A stretch of DNA of 64,000 nucleotides from assembly GCF_001039355.2 (NCBI RefSeq), contig NW_019775635.1, forward strand, positions 1,277,177 through 1,341,176, read 5' to 3'. Both the position numbers and the translations under genes were made by a program. Under the pieces are notes generated by a model that saw only the letters and a program-made list of their open reading frames with translations, did no database searches and was not told the origin of the DNA. This document shows positions 35,401 to 47,720 of this stretch, one piece after another (positions within the stretch are counted from its first letter, which is position 1; the number at the start of each line of letters is the position of its first letter). Source of the DNA: Lingula anatina (Eukaryota > Brachiopoda > Lingulata > Lingulida > Lingulidae).

Positions 35401-38400
35401 AAAATACCTAATAACAGGTACTTACCGAACGATGAGCACTTCAGCCCGATTGCTTTTTTAGACAAACAGGTAAGACTAGAACAGGTAAAAATAGGAATAT
35501 CACACTTTTGGAAAAATTGTTAATTGTTATGTGGATTTCATAAACAGCAGCGCCAAAAAGCAATTCTGGTTCAGTAGACTTAAAATAGCTCCACTGTTAC
35601 TGCTGAAACTGCCGTTAAACAGTAAAGAATACAGAAGTGGCTGCTATAACGCTGAAAACAAGTAGAAATTTATATTGAACTTACTTTTTGATTATAATTT
35701 GACCTACGAAGTAAGGAGATGTCCCGTTCTTATTATAGGCTATCACCAGTGGATTGCTTTGGGTCGTATCGACATGTGAAGCACTGTCTAGGGAGCTAGG
35801 CGATGGAGAAAACGAAACAAGAACTTTTATCACATTGAAAGATAACCGATTACCAATGATTCAAAATATTAAGTAATGCAGGCCCGTAGCCAACAATTTC
35901 AAAAAGGGCGGGAAGGGGTCTTCTTCGGAAAAATGGGACCTTTCACCATGAGCCCTAGATAAAATTTTACCCAGAGGGGACCTTTGCCCGTCAAAGGGGG
36001 GTTCTATCGAACCTCCGAATCCCCTGGCTACTGGCCTGTAGTGAATCGCCAAAGTTTTGTTATTGCCATAAAGGACAGAATCAAATAAAATAACGAATGT
36101 GCAGGCATTGGTCAAACAATGATAAAAAGGGAATATCTGACCTGTAGCCCATATGACGACATGCCAGCTCGCCTGTTTCTGTCAACCAGTCGTCTGCGCA
36201 GACTTGGCGCCATGTTTTCATGGAGTTATCGAACAGTTCCAAGTGACCCTCTGTGCTGTTTTCCAAACGCACTAGAAAAAGTGAAAATATATGTTGTATA
36301 TACGTGTGCACCTATTTGTTGTATTTGACGTCAACGAATGCTATAACTAGGTTTTTATCTGCTCTCATCAACAGTGGTGGAATCCGTTCTACCAAGAACA
36401 GCACAATAAGAAGGCCATTTTTATTAGGATTGTGTTGTACTATCTAACGGAAGATACGGAGGCGGAAAAAAACGACAATGACGACATATCAGTATTACCG
36501 CAATTATTCTCCTCTAGGCCACGCTTACAGTCGGGAACGCCGTCGCAGACCTTGGCCCAGCTGATGCAGTGCTGCGTGCCTGGACACCTGTAAGATTCGG
36601 CGGTACACTCCCCTGAAAATACAGCCGAGGGGAATATTTACGCAAATCGGTACCATCGGCACTGGTCACTGGGTAATCTGAGACAGGGGATGCCGAGGAC
36701 TTTTATTGTATTTCATGCCGATAATTCTTTTGGTCAAAGTAGAACAATTTTCTCACCCGGACATGATTGCTCATCAGAGCCGTCCTCGCAGTCCTGATGG
36801 CCGTCACAGAGCCAAGACTTGGGGACGCAGCGGTCACCGTCACACAGCGTCTCGTTATTCGGGCACACTGAAATAAAAACATTTTCATCTCAGAAAGTTA
36901 TTTTGTTGATAAAATCTGTGTTTTGTTAGCTTTCTTTAGTTGTTATCGGTGATTTATTGTTAATGAAAATTTCATTTTACAAAACGTGTTGGTTTTGATT
37001 ATTACTGGATAGTATCAAAGCGTTCATAAACGCACACACACACACACACGCGCGCGCGCGTTATCGTAACATTTAAAACGTTAAAACAACCTGATGCATA
37101 GGTTACTAAAACATCACTATAACATTTTTGATAGCTGGAATAGCACTTAGTCACAAAAATGTCCTATGTTCAATACAAATCCACCTTGCAAAGTTCATCA
37201 ATCTCATTTACATTGTGTACAAAGATGTGAATGATTTGCTTCCTATATGTATTTCCAATTGCAAAAAATCATACCAGTGTAAGGGACGCGGTGGCGCCCC
37301 TTAGCATGTCCCACGCCCCTAGGATGTCGCGGCGCCCGCGCCTAGACTATAGGATGTCGCGGCGCCCGCGCCTAGTAAGATTGATTATAAGGTATTATTA
37401 TAATGAGACATTAAGGTACATATAAATAGAACAGGTGGTGGGTAGAGAGAGGGAGTTAGGTAGTGGGAATAAAGCTGTTTGGAAATCCACGACTCTTGTT
37501 GCTCACTTCTTCTCGATCTGTGAACCTTAAATCGAAGCTTACAGGATTGGCGAGCTCGTGGATTTCCAAACAGCTTTATTCCCACTACCTAACTCCCTCT
37601 CTCTACCCACCACCTGTTCTATTTATATGTACCTTAATGTCTCATTATAATAATACCTTATAATCAATCTTACTAGGCGCGGGCGCCGCGACATCCTATA
37701 GTCTAGGCGCGGGCGCCGCGACATCCTAGGGGCGTGGGACATGCTAAGGGGCGCCACCGCGTCCCTTACACCAGAGTCAAAACATTGTAATCGTTAATGA
37801 ACGTTAAAAGCTTGGTTTTATTATAGAAACCCTTCTCGCTTGACTTATCATGGACAACCATGTCTTTCCACAGACATTGTCGACCTGGTCTCAGTGAGGA
37901 TATACAGCGTCCTGTTTACAAACAGTCTCTGCATGAAGGAATGTAACAGACGTTCAAGACTGAGAAGGTAATAGAGATGTTTGAAATAGAACTGTGGAAT
38001 CCTGGAGCACGCAGTCGCTTACGTCTTCAAAGAATTATATATTTAAATGCGGAATTAAAAGGGTATTTTTAGACGTGTTACCAAGCTGGCATCTGCTTAG
38101 AGCCGCAGTAATTACTCTAACAAATGTGTAAAACTGTTTTTCGTGGAATAATGTTTTTTTTAACTGATGGACTATGAACGTTATGGCCAATATTCAGCAT
38201 GCAACGATAAGCTTCGAAACGAGTGTTTCCCAGCCCTGCGTCCTCTCTGAGCTATCAATTGACGTCTCCGGGCCGGTAGCTCAGCATGTCAGCTATCAGT
38301 GTGCGCCGGGCTTCAAATCTTGCATTTATAAATAGTCGTTTTGTATTCATTACTCTTCGCCATGGTTACTGAACTAAAAACAGGTTGAAGTACCTTTTGT

Positions 38401-41400
38401 CTCCTGTCCTTCCTTGCCTCCCAGACAGACGCTGGTATTAAGGGACTCTGGCAAGTCGCTGCAGTTCAGGATAAATAGCCAGGGTGTCTCAGTCAAGTCA
38501 AAGAAGGCACGGCAACGTCTGAATGTCGCTATAATTGAAAATTTGAATATATACATTCAGTCCATCAACTTGTGGTATTACAAAGTTATATATATATATC
38601 ACTTGTACACCTTTTGTTGTTGGCGAAAGTAGCTCTTGAATAGTTCCTCAAGCAGTCGCTAGCCCAACGTAAATGGGACATTTAAGTGTTATTAAAATAT
38701 CAGAAAATAATTCCTAACATGAAAATGACACCTTACCTTCACAAAGACTTCTACACGGGGGAATCAAAGTGTTTGTTCCAACACATTTTGGATTGGTCGT
38801 ATAGCAAGAGAAAAGTTCCAAATATTTATAGCACTTAAAGGTCCTGTGGATATAGACGACTTTCCTGTGATACTCCAAGGCGGCGTCTCTGGATCTGAAC
38901 CCCAGGATGTTGGGGAATATCGTGGCGTTGTAATCGACACTGCAAACACCAGGTTCTATAGGAACGCACACGTCTGAGGCAAGAAGAAAACGAAGTAGCA
39001 TCGTCAAAAGCATTTTAAGGAGTGCCTATATTCACTGCTGTAGTGATTTAAGGCAGTGAAATGTACTTTGGAGTTGAAAGGTCTTTAAAGCATTTGGCAG
39101 CCCTGCGCCCCTAGCAGACTGCAGTTTTACGTCTGTTATAATCAGAAATTCAGGGCATTGACCCCTTCTTTTACAAAACAAATTATGTTTTACATATTTC
39201 GCTTGAAAAACGTAACTTGACACTCAGAACCATACGGGATAACACACTTTATTTCTATACCCGCTTTTTTTTTCAAATTTTGGATGGAACATTTTACTCC
39301 AAAGTTTTAATAAACATAGGGTCTAATACGGGGAATAAGCCCCAATATGAAGTACCTGTGATGGGAGTTGGCACGCACACGTCCGGGTCAGCAGACTCCG
39401 GGAGAGTGGAACAGTCCAAGAACCACGCATGTCTAGACTGAGAGCAACTTCTTTCAGCATCTGAAGACAACGGGAGGACATGAGCCAGATGTGAAATATT
39501 ATTAAATAAACACGAACGAAAATTTAAAAAATAATATCCACAAATATATTTGAACGAATTTTGATGAATAATAATATTAATAAAATAAATATATGCATGT
39601 ATAAGATAAGGGCCATAGCACTACCGTTAGGTAATAAAAGCAGAGTCTTCTTGCTCCTCTGAAAATTCCGAGACACTTTTACTTTTCGTTGCAGTAGCAA
39701 TGATGTTATTGCCGGCAATAGTCAATACTATACGGCAAAGCAATAGGACTGAACTGAGCCAACATTTTAGTCTTATTTTGATCACGTGTACTCACCTATA
39801 CAAAAAGAGCGGCACGGTAATACTGGACCACCATTAGCACACCGTGGGGCCACCGCTGCACAGAAAAACTCTCTTTTGAACGCGTAGCAGTCGCTGTCCC
39901 AAAACCAGGTCACTGACCGAGAGCCAGATGTTAAAAAGTCTCTGAATGACATGTGACCCAGAGCATTTGGGAACGCTGAAGAATTATAAAGCTTGTAAAA
40001 ACACAGTGGTAAAAATACCGGTGATACACAAACTGGAGGCCGAGGTGTCGTGGACAGTGACATGTCTGAAAATAGAAAAATAATCATATTCTTCATATCA
40101 AATATACACCTTATATCGATTAAGTGACCTGAGAATAGATAATATTATCAAATAAACACGGTGCATAAACTATCGCCAAAAAGGTTATAGAGAATTACTC
40201 GGAAATATTAGTAAATTAATTTACACGTCGAAAAAGGAACATTTTGAAGCATTATAATAAAAAGAAGAAGCAAAAAAAAACCACCCACTTGCACAGTATT
40301 TAGATGTTTAAAGTAAGAACTGTCAAATGAAAACTATAAGACGTTTCAGGATGTTACGAATATCAATGTTTACAAATATCTTTGCATTGTGTGGCAAAAC
40401 CAGAATTTTAAAACTAGAGTCAAAGAACTGAAAGGATCCACGAGCGTTGAAAAAGAACGTTTGAATTTATTGGGTTATTGCCTGTTAGTTGGTGCATATT
40501 CCTTAAATATATCACCTGCTTTGGATACTGTTAACGAATCTCTGTCGAAGATAAAGCTGCCTGATGTTCCGTTCTTGGAAATAGCATGTAGTGTAGCGTT
40601 CCTGACGTCATTGCTGGGGACAGCCCGGAGCATGCGCACTGCATAGTTCACTAGAACGCTGCCACTTCTGAGAAATGTTCAAATTATTGCAACAAGCACT
40701 CCAGGTCACATACATACATACATACAGAACACACATGTAGGCTACTGGTATATATCCATTTCGTGTTGAATGTTAAAAAATTAAATATGCTAAGCAAGCA
40801 TCAATCGTATTTTTAAAAATATCGAAACTAAAATCGTTTGTAAAACATGCATGTACGACTGCAGATTATACCTTTCCACTTTAGAATACCATCTATAGGA
40901 GTTCACTTTATTCTATCAGGTGTCAGATCCCAAAACGTTGAAAGATCTAGTTTTAAGATGAATCGAACCAATGCGAGGTATAATTTAATTGAAAATCCTC
41001 ACCTGAATGAAAGAACTTCTGTTGAATTGTAGATGTCTTGATACTGGCTCTGCATAAATATCCTGTTCATCTACAAAACAGAAACATTTTATCAAATATT
41101 TATGTTTAAAATCGAAATGACAGATTTTGTTAAATACGATAGTTTTCCGTGAAGTATGGCACGATATAATATTCTAATTCAAAATATAAATCAGCAAGAC
41201 AGAAATTTTGAAAACGCATCACGCATGCGGCCAAATGGCAGCAAAACACCATGTCCCGCTTTGCAATTTTGGCCTATCATCTCAGTATTGATGTCCACAC
41301 GGAGGCTTATAAGCTACATGTATATGGTATTTTAAAATGTGGTTTACACAAACCTGCTACACCAGGGACAACATTATGTAGCATTTATTTGAATTTAATA

Positions 41401-42502
41401 CAAGAAAAAAACAACATATTATCAATATTTAGGGGCTTTTTTTTTTCTTCACCCGAACCCGAACCGAACCAATGGTAATGCGTACAGTGGAGATGGATAC
41501 CTACTTCTTCCTGGAACGCTTTTGATAAATCTATAAATAGTGGCGAAGAGGTATTTAAAAGTTGAGCAGTAAATCTATTATATGGCCCGCCGACTATTCT
41601 GATCCTACAGTGATATATTTGTGGATGTGGAGAAACTGAAATAAGAAAATACCTAGGGTCGAAACAAATGATTTCTTGAATTTACACAAGGAAATATATT
41701 CATATATATTAACCTGAAATTGCCTCCAACACAGGGCACTCAAATTGATAAGTAACCAGATTATAATTTACAAACATGAAACAAAGTTTTCCTCAAAGGA
41801 AATCATAACAAAAATAATTTAAAAGTAATTTTAATTCCTTGACATGCACGGGGTTTAATGAGTCAGGATTAGCTGTACCTGGGGTGCCTTGAGAAACGAC
41901 GGACTCTGTGGAAAACGTTGATTGTCCGTTTGTAAAGAGATCATCCCTTGTTGTGTCAAATATAACTGTTTCGCCTGAAAATAATGTTAAATGCTTAAAA
42001 GAGTTTAAATTAATAAGAGATATTAGCACGATGATCAGATTGTGAGGTCTTTTTGAGAAGTAAAAGTGCCATGGAGCACCGATTACTCTTCAGCGTTGTG
42101 CAATCTTGTTCGTTCACAACGATTGTTTTACAAAAAGGTCCAAGGAATCTTGCTGTTATGTTATCAGCATGTGTACAAATCTTGACTTGATACTGCTACC
42201 ATAAGGGACTTCCAGTACTTACCTTGCTCGGGGAGAAACACTACAAGTACAGCTATAATGGCTGCTGTCAAGGAAACAGCGCAAAAAACTGCCATGAAGA
42301 TAACTACTTGCTTTCTACGGCTTCTTTTGCTTGTAAAAATAGGGTAGTGTGAAGTATTTTGGATTATTCCTGTATTTTGTGGGTTTTCCTCCATCGTTTT
42401 GCTAAATCTGGGATTTCTGTCCCCGAAACAGTCTCTGCTGCTAAGAGGCAAGTACGTTTCACCCTGCTGGTCGGCCATGTATGATTTGTTGTCGTAGCAG
42501 TT
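32429..42502 (-). CDS. Corin-like type II transmembrane serine protease (TM-SEA-Fz-Fz-LDLa-LDLa-SRCR-trypsin)
   Basis: Eighteen phase-consistent exons: 42502-42223, 41974-41879, 41635-41505, 41070-41003, 40667-40516, 40065-39796, 39460-39356, 38973-38737, 38528-38394, 36867-36757, 36612-36499, 36271-36142, 35783-35685, 35475-35426, 34691-34511, 33853-33591, 33195-33023, 32620-32429. From the first in-frame ATG (MADQQGETY) it encodes 920 residues; the first exon opens at an acceptor, so more 5' sequence is likely. TM about 58-82; SEA about 118-234 with SGSVLVNY as the cleavage-like site; two frizzled domains with 10 Cys each (about 243-475); two LDLa (484-558); SRCR (559-651); trypsin domain with activation site KR665-VVGG. 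Triad H708, D757, S860 (GDSGGP), with D854 predicting cleavage after Lys/Arg. Intact, so probably an active pericellular protease; substrate unknown. Confidence 0.9.
35879..36038. mobile_element. 160-bp MITE, CAGGCCCGTAGCCA family
   Basis: Termini CAGGCCCGTAGCCA and TGGCTACTGGCCTG are inverted repeats. Flanks TAATG and TAGTG may be a mutated 5-bp target duplication. It is an intact relative of 10711-10863 and lies between protease exons. Confidence 0.75.
37278..37770. mobile_element. 493-bp palindromic LTR-like foldback element
   Basis: Two 213-bp arms (37278-37490 and 37558-37770) are inverted copies with no mismatch seen, around a 67-bp loop. The element runs TGTAAGGGACG to CGTCCCTTACA and is flanked by CCAG on both sides (37274-37277, 37771-37774), the 4-bp duplication and TG..CA ends of an LTR. 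The left arm also has a TATAAATAG box, an AATAAAG signal and two GC-rich 25-bp direct repeats (each starting AGGATGTCGCGGCGCCCGCG). The loop ends in CTTACA followed by GGATTGGCGAGCTCG, resembling an LTR end plus primer-binding site. Possibly an LTR with an inverted second half, formed by aberrant reverse transcription. It sits in the protease intron between Fz2 and LDLa1. Confidence 0.85.
38271..38330 (+). repeat. tRNA-derived SINE head (fragment)
   Basis: GGCCGGTAGCTCAGCATG resembles a Pol III A box, and 34 bp on GGGCTTCAAATCTTGC resembles a B box. There is no matching acceptor stem, so this is not a functional tRNA gene. It lies in an intron of the protease. Confidence 0.5.
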
Positions 42503-42887
42503 CTGAGGAGGAATAAACAAATGCATGCAGTTCATTAGAGCAAGTTCAGAATACCTTCTGATAACTCTGGGGTCTCCAGCTTAGTACACAAAGCTGAAGA
42601 AGAGGGTTTGTAAGGACCCATTCCACTGCACACCAGAGGTTTACGTGGATCGACCTAAATCTGGGGGAACTCTCGCTGAAATGCCTCCTTCATTTTAACG
42701 TAAGGAGAACTATCAAAACCAGAAAGTAACCCCTTCTCACTTTATTATTGACATTTCTAAATCGCAATATTTAGTGGCGTATAATGGTTAAAGTCCATAT
42801 AATATCAAGGCACGATATAGTGGAGACAATCATGATTTATGAAAAATAAACAATACCCCCATAACCTCCCTTCTCCCCCCCCCCCCC

Positions 42888-43057
42888 CAGGGGCGGATTT
42901 AGGCCGTCTTCTGGGTCTTCCGGAAGACGGTCAGATTTTCAAGTTTACATTGACGGGTATCTAATTTTTTCTGTCGGAAGACGGTCAAAAAATAGAGGAT
43001 GGATCAACAAAATATAATATGGAAGACCGTCAGAAAATATCTCTGGATCCGCCCCTG
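42888..43057. mobile_element. hAT-like MITE, CAGGGGCGGAT family, haplotype-specific
   Basis: A 170-bp element with ends CAGGGGCGGATTTAG and GGATCCGCCCCTG and internal repeats of GAAGACGGTCAGA. It is inserted at a poly-C tract. The allelic sequence at about 47175-47205 runs from the C tract straight into GAGCCGGGACAGG, so the element is absent there. The downstream flank is masked by Ns. The family is also seen at 60067. Confidence 0.8.
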
Positions 43058-43332
43058 NNNNNNNNNNNNNNNNNNNNNNNNNNNNNNNNNNNNNNNNNNN
43101 NNNNNNNNNNNNNNNNNNNNNNNNNNNNNNNNNNNNNNNNNNNNNNNNNNNNNNNNNNNNNNNNNNNNNNNNNNNNNNNNNNNNNNNNNNNNNNNNNNNN
43201 NNNNNNNNNNNNNNNNNNNNNNNNNNNNNNNNNNNNNNNNNNNNNNNNNNNNNNNNNNNNNNNNNNNNNNNNNNNNNNNNNNNNNNNNNNNNNNNNNNNN
43301 NNNNNNNNNNNNNNNNNNNNNNNNNNNNNNNN
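43058..43332. other. 275-bp assembly gap
   Basis: A run of N. The allelic segment has no comparable sequence here, so the gap may be largely artificial or contain more of the inserted repeat. Confidence 0.95.
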
Positions 43333-43852
43333 GCCGGGACAGGTAAGATGCGCCATGTGCAGTCAGTTTACCAGGAGAAATGACAGCGTTTGAATGCCAC
43401 AAGAATACAAGCAAAGATGGAGTTCTAAGACAAGGCTGTGGCAAATCATCCTGGAACACAATCAACATTATCAAGTTTATCACCTTTTGAAGTGTGAGAG
43501 CAAATGTTAGGAAAGAGAAGTAAATCACGAAATGAACTTTGGATACATGCACTCTCCCTCACAAGTGTTCTCCCCTACAATCTAATGAAACACAGCTAAT
43601 AAGGCAGTGTTCTATTGCAATTTTGGAATACCTTTTTCACAGACATCGGTAATTTCGTTTGCTAAACAATTATTCAATGCTTTAACAAAGAAGTATATAT
43701 TATTGAAATAAGTTTTTAAGAAACCACGTGCATCGATGACACACCGTACGTTGTTCTTCATGACTCATTGATACACTATTCTTCGGAGAAGTTTTCCAAT
43801 CGTTATTTCTTTTTATTAACGTCGGTACATAGCTGTGAAGACTGACAAGAAG

Positions 43853-44179
43853 ATGGACATTTCTACACGAGTTAAGCGAGATAAGCACGTGTTAGAACTG
43901 TGTACTTTGTGCCCCAAATCAATGGCGGTCTTTGTGAAAGACAAACATATCATCTTCATCAAGAGGGGCATGTTAGCGACTTCCATAGGCCGTGCTGTCA
44001 AGTACCTGTCAATGGTTGTTGACAGTGGGGAGGGACAACAGAAGCTGTATCAGCCTAAAGATATGAACCGTTCCGCCGAGAAACAAGCAGACGACACTGG
44101 TATTTGTGGACTACCGAATGACAGCTATCAGGGCGGAGGATGGGCTCATCTTATTAAGATTACGAAAGAGAATTCTTAA
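43853..44179 (+). CDS. Unrecognised 108-residue ORF, possibly a terminal exon
   Basis: The ORF runs from ATG (MDISTRVKRDK) to TAA. The frame stays open upstream to a possible acceptor (GGTACATAG at about 43823-43831), so it could be a last exon rather than a whole gene. Composition looks protein-like: Lys-rich, with CTLCPKSMAVFV, KDKHIIFIKRG and DDTGICGLPNDSYQGGGW. No TM segment or signal peptide, and I recognise no family. AATAAA lies about 160 bp after the stop. The allelic copy at 47721-48047 differs by few bases, but one makes a stop. It is opposite in strand to the protease. Real coding status is uncertain. Confidence 0.45.
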   Translation: MDISTRVKRDKHVLELCTLCPKSMAVFVKDKHIIFIKRGMLATSIGRAVKYLSMVVDSGEGQQKLYQPKDMNRSAEKQADDTGICGLPNDSYQGGGWAHLIKITKENS

Positions 44180-44399
44180 ATCATCATTATAATCTGTTAT
44201 ATTTCTGGTTTGATGATAAACCATCCATACTAACGAGTACTTAACAATGAACAAGTAAAAGAGGCGTGCCATTTGGACTGGGAATGATGTGTGTACTCGG
44301 TCCTGTTAGTTCCTTCACATTGCCTAGATACTTGCAAAGAATAAAAATTTTATTTTTTGGATTATATATGTACCCAGCTATGTATTTCTGTTGTTGCTA

Positions 44400-44400
44400 N
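44400..44400. other. Single-N assembly join
   Basis: Sequence to the left is equivalent to about 48254. Sequence to the right restarts at the equivalent of 40097. Confidence 0.9.
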
Positions 44401-44825
44401 ATCAAATATACACCTTATATCGATTAAGTGACCTGAGAATAGATAATATTATCAAATAAACACGGTGCATAAACTATCGCCAAAAAAAGGTTATAGAGAA
44501 TTACTCGGAAATATTAGTAAATTAATTTACACGTCGAAAAAGGAACATTTTGAAGCATTATTATAAAAAGAAGAAGCAAAAAAAATCACCCACTTGCACA
44601 GTATTTAGATGTTTAAAGTAAAAACTGTCAAATGAAAACTATAAGACGTTTCAGAATGTTACGAATATCAATGTTTACAAATATCTTTGCATTGTGTGGC
44701 AAAACCAGAATTTTAAAACTAGAGTCAAAGAACTGAAAGGATCCACGAGCGTTGAAAAAGAACGTTTCGTTTGAATTTATTGGTTTATTGCCTGTTATTT
44801 GGTGCATATTCCTTAAATATATCAC

Positions 44826-46807
44826 CTGCTTTGGATACTGTTAACGAATCTCTGTCGAAGATAAAGCTGCCTGATGTTCCGTTCTTGGAAATAGCATGTA
44901 GTGTAGCGTTCCTGACGTCATTGCTGGGGACAGCCCGGAGCATGCGCACTGCATAGTTCACTAGAACGCTGCCACTTCTGAGAAATGTTCAAATTATTGC
45001 AACAAGCACTCCAGGTCACATACATACATACATACAGAACACACATGTAGGCTACTGGTATATCCATTTCGTGTTGAATGTTAAAAAATTAAATATGCTA
45101 AGCAAGCATCAATCGTATTTTTAAAAATATCGAAACTAAAATCGTTTGTAAAACATGCATGTACGACTGCAGATTATACCTTTCCACTTTAGAATACCAT
45201 CTATAGGAGTTCACTTTATTCTATCAGGAGTCAGATCCCAAAACGCTGAAAGATCTAGTTTTAAGATGAATCGAACCAATGCGAGGTATAATTTAATTGA
45301 AAATCTTCACCTGAATGAAAGAACTTCTGTTGAATTGTAGATGTCTTGATACTGGCTCTGCAGAAATATCCTGTTCATCTACAAAACAGAAACATTTTAT
45401 CAAATATTTATGTTTGAAATCGAAATGATAGATTTTGTTAAATATAATAGTTTTCCATGAAGTATGGCACGATATAATATTCTAATTCAAAACATAAATC
45501 AGCAAGACAGAAATTTTGAAAACGCATCACGCATGCGGCCAAATGGCAGCAAAACACCATATTCCTCTTTGCAATATGGCCTATCATCTCAGTATTGATG
45601 TCCACACGGAGGCTTATAAGCTACATGTATATGGTATTTTAAAATGTGGTTTACACAAACCTGTCTACACCAGGGACAACATTATGTACAATTCATTTGA
45701 ATTACAAGAAAAAATCAACATATTATCAATATTTAGGGGCGTTTTTTTTCTTCACCCGAACCCGAACCGAACCAATCGTAACACGTACAGTGGAGATGGA
45801 TACCTACTTCTTCCTGGAAGGCTTTTGATAAATCTATAAATAGTGGCGAAGAGGTATTTAAAAGTTGAGCAGTAAATCTATTATATGGCCCGCCGACTAT
45901 TCTGATCCTACAGTGATATATTTGTGGATGTGGAGAAACTGAAATATGAAAATATCCAGGGTCGAAACAAATGATTTTTTGAACCATCATTTTGAATTCA
46001 CAAATGGAAATATATTCATATATATTAACAGCAAATTGCCTCCAAAACAGGACACTTAAATTGCTGAATAATTTATAGACATGAAACAAATCTTCTTCAC
46101 AGGGAATTATAACTAAAGAAATGAATTGAAAGTAGTCTAATTCCTTGACATGCACGTGGTTTAATGAGTCAGGATTAGCTGTACCTGGGGTGCCTTGAGA
46201 AACGACGGACTCTGTGGAAAACGTTGATTGCCCGTTTGTAAAGAGATCATCCCTTGTTGTGTCAAATATAACTGTTTCGCCTGAAAATAATGTTAAATGC
46301 TTAAAAGAGTTTAAATAAATAAGAGATATTAGCACGATGATCAGATTGTGAGAACTTTTTGAGAAGTAAAAGTGCCATGGAGCACCGATCACTCTTCAGC
46401 GTAGCGCAATCTTGTTCGTTCACAACGATTGTTTTACTAAAAGGTCCAGGCATCTTGCTATTATGATATCAGCATGTGTACAAATCTTGACTCGATACTG
46501 CTTCCATAAGGGACTTCCAGTACTTACCTTGCTCGGGGAGAAACACCACAAGTACAGCTATAATGGCTGCTGTCAAGGAAACAGCGCAAAAAACTGCCAT
46601 GAAGATAACTACTCGCTTTCTACGGCTTCTTTTGCTTGTAAAAATAGGGTAGTGTGAAGTATTTTGGATTATTCCTGTATTTTGTGGGTTTTCCTCCATC
46701 GTTTTGCTTAATCTGGGATTTCTGTCCCCGAAACAGTCTCTGCTGCTAAGAGGCAAGTACGTTTCACCCTGCTGGTCGGCCATGTATGCTTTGTTGTCGT
46801 AGCAGTT
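44826..46807 (-). CDS. Corin-like protease N-terminal exons, allelic second copy
   Basis: Exons 46807-46528, 46280-46185, 45938-45808, 45378-45311 and 44977-44826 repeat protease exons 1-5 with identical lengths and phases (cytoplasmic tail, TM, SEA). The protein changes are few (KSYMAD to KAYMAD, PRFSK to PRLSK, RRKQV to RRKRV). No frizzled or protease exons follow, because the copy ends at the N at 44400. It is therefore read as the second haplotype of 40516-42502. An automatic gene model that chained both copies would wrongly give a protein with two TM-SEA units. Confidence 0.85.
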
Positions 46808-47720
46808 CTGAGGAGGAATAAACAAATGCACGCAGTTCATTAGAGCAAGTTCAGAATACCTTCTGATAACTCTAGGGTCTCCAGCTTAGTACACAAAGCT
46901 GAAGAAGAGGGTTTGTAAGGACCCATTCCACTGCACACCAGAGGTTTACGTGGATCGATCTAAATTTGGGGGAACTCTCGCTGAAATGCCTCCTTCATTT
47001 AACGTAAGGAGAAGTATCAAAACCAGAAAGTAACCCCTTCTCACTTTATTATTGACATTTCTAAATCGTAATATTTAGTGGCGTATAATGGTTAAAGTCC
47101 ATATAATATCAAGGCACGATATAGTGGAGACAATCATGATTTATGAAAAATAAACAATACCCCCATAACCTCCCTTCCCCCCCCCTGCCCCCCCCCCTCC
47201 GAGCCGGGACAGGTAAGATGCGCCATGTGCAGTCAGTTTACCAGGAGAAATGACAGCGTTTGAATGCCATAAGAATACAAGCAAAGATGGGGTTATAAAG
47301 GCCAGGCTATGGCAAATCATCCTGGAATATAATCAACATTATCAAGTTTATCACCTTTTGAAGTGTGAGAGCAAATGTTAGGAAAGAGAAGTAAATCACG
47401 AAATGAACTTTGGATACATGTACTCTCCCTCACAAGTGTTCTCCCCTACAATCTAATGAAACACAGCTAATAAGGCGGTGTTCTATTGCAATTTTGGAAT
47501 ACCTTTTTCACAGACATCGGCAATTTCGTTTGCTAATCAATTATTCAATGCTTCAAAGAAGTAAATATTATTGAAAAAAGTTTTTAAGAAACTACGTGCA
47601 TCGATGACACACCGTACGTTGTTCATCATGGCTCATTGATACACTATTTTTCGGGGAAGTTTTCCAATCGTTATTTCTGTTTATTATCGTCGGTACATAG
47701 CTGTGAAGACTGACAAGAAG

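Larger units (their letters stand above)
42503..43852. other. 5' flank of the protease and spacer
   Basis: It contains a poly-C tract (about 42875-42888), a MITE (42888-43057), a 275-bp gap and non-coding sequence. 42598-42690 may be an eroded one-ended relative of the GATCGATC MITE family. No 5' exon for the protease could be identified. Confidence 0.5.

Noticed and set aside
37385-37663. Two near-identical 66-residue ORFs on opposite strands ([10 protein letters not shown]...)
   Set aside because: They are mirror readings of the two arms of the perfect palindrome and have no coding support.
38271-38330. Functional tRNA gene
   Set aside because: A- and B-box-like sequences are present, but no acceptor stem pairing or anticodon arm could be drawn; a SINE remnant is more likely.
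41041-41070. Protease exon 4 read in the [10 protein letters not shown] frame from a GTATCC donor
   Set aside because: That frame hits a stop in exon 5. Using the GTAGGT donor at 41504 keeps phase and yields the SEA motif ([16 protein letters not shown]).
43004-43552. ORFs of 108-182 codons across 43058-43332
   Set aside because: Most of their length is N; they are artefacts of the gap.
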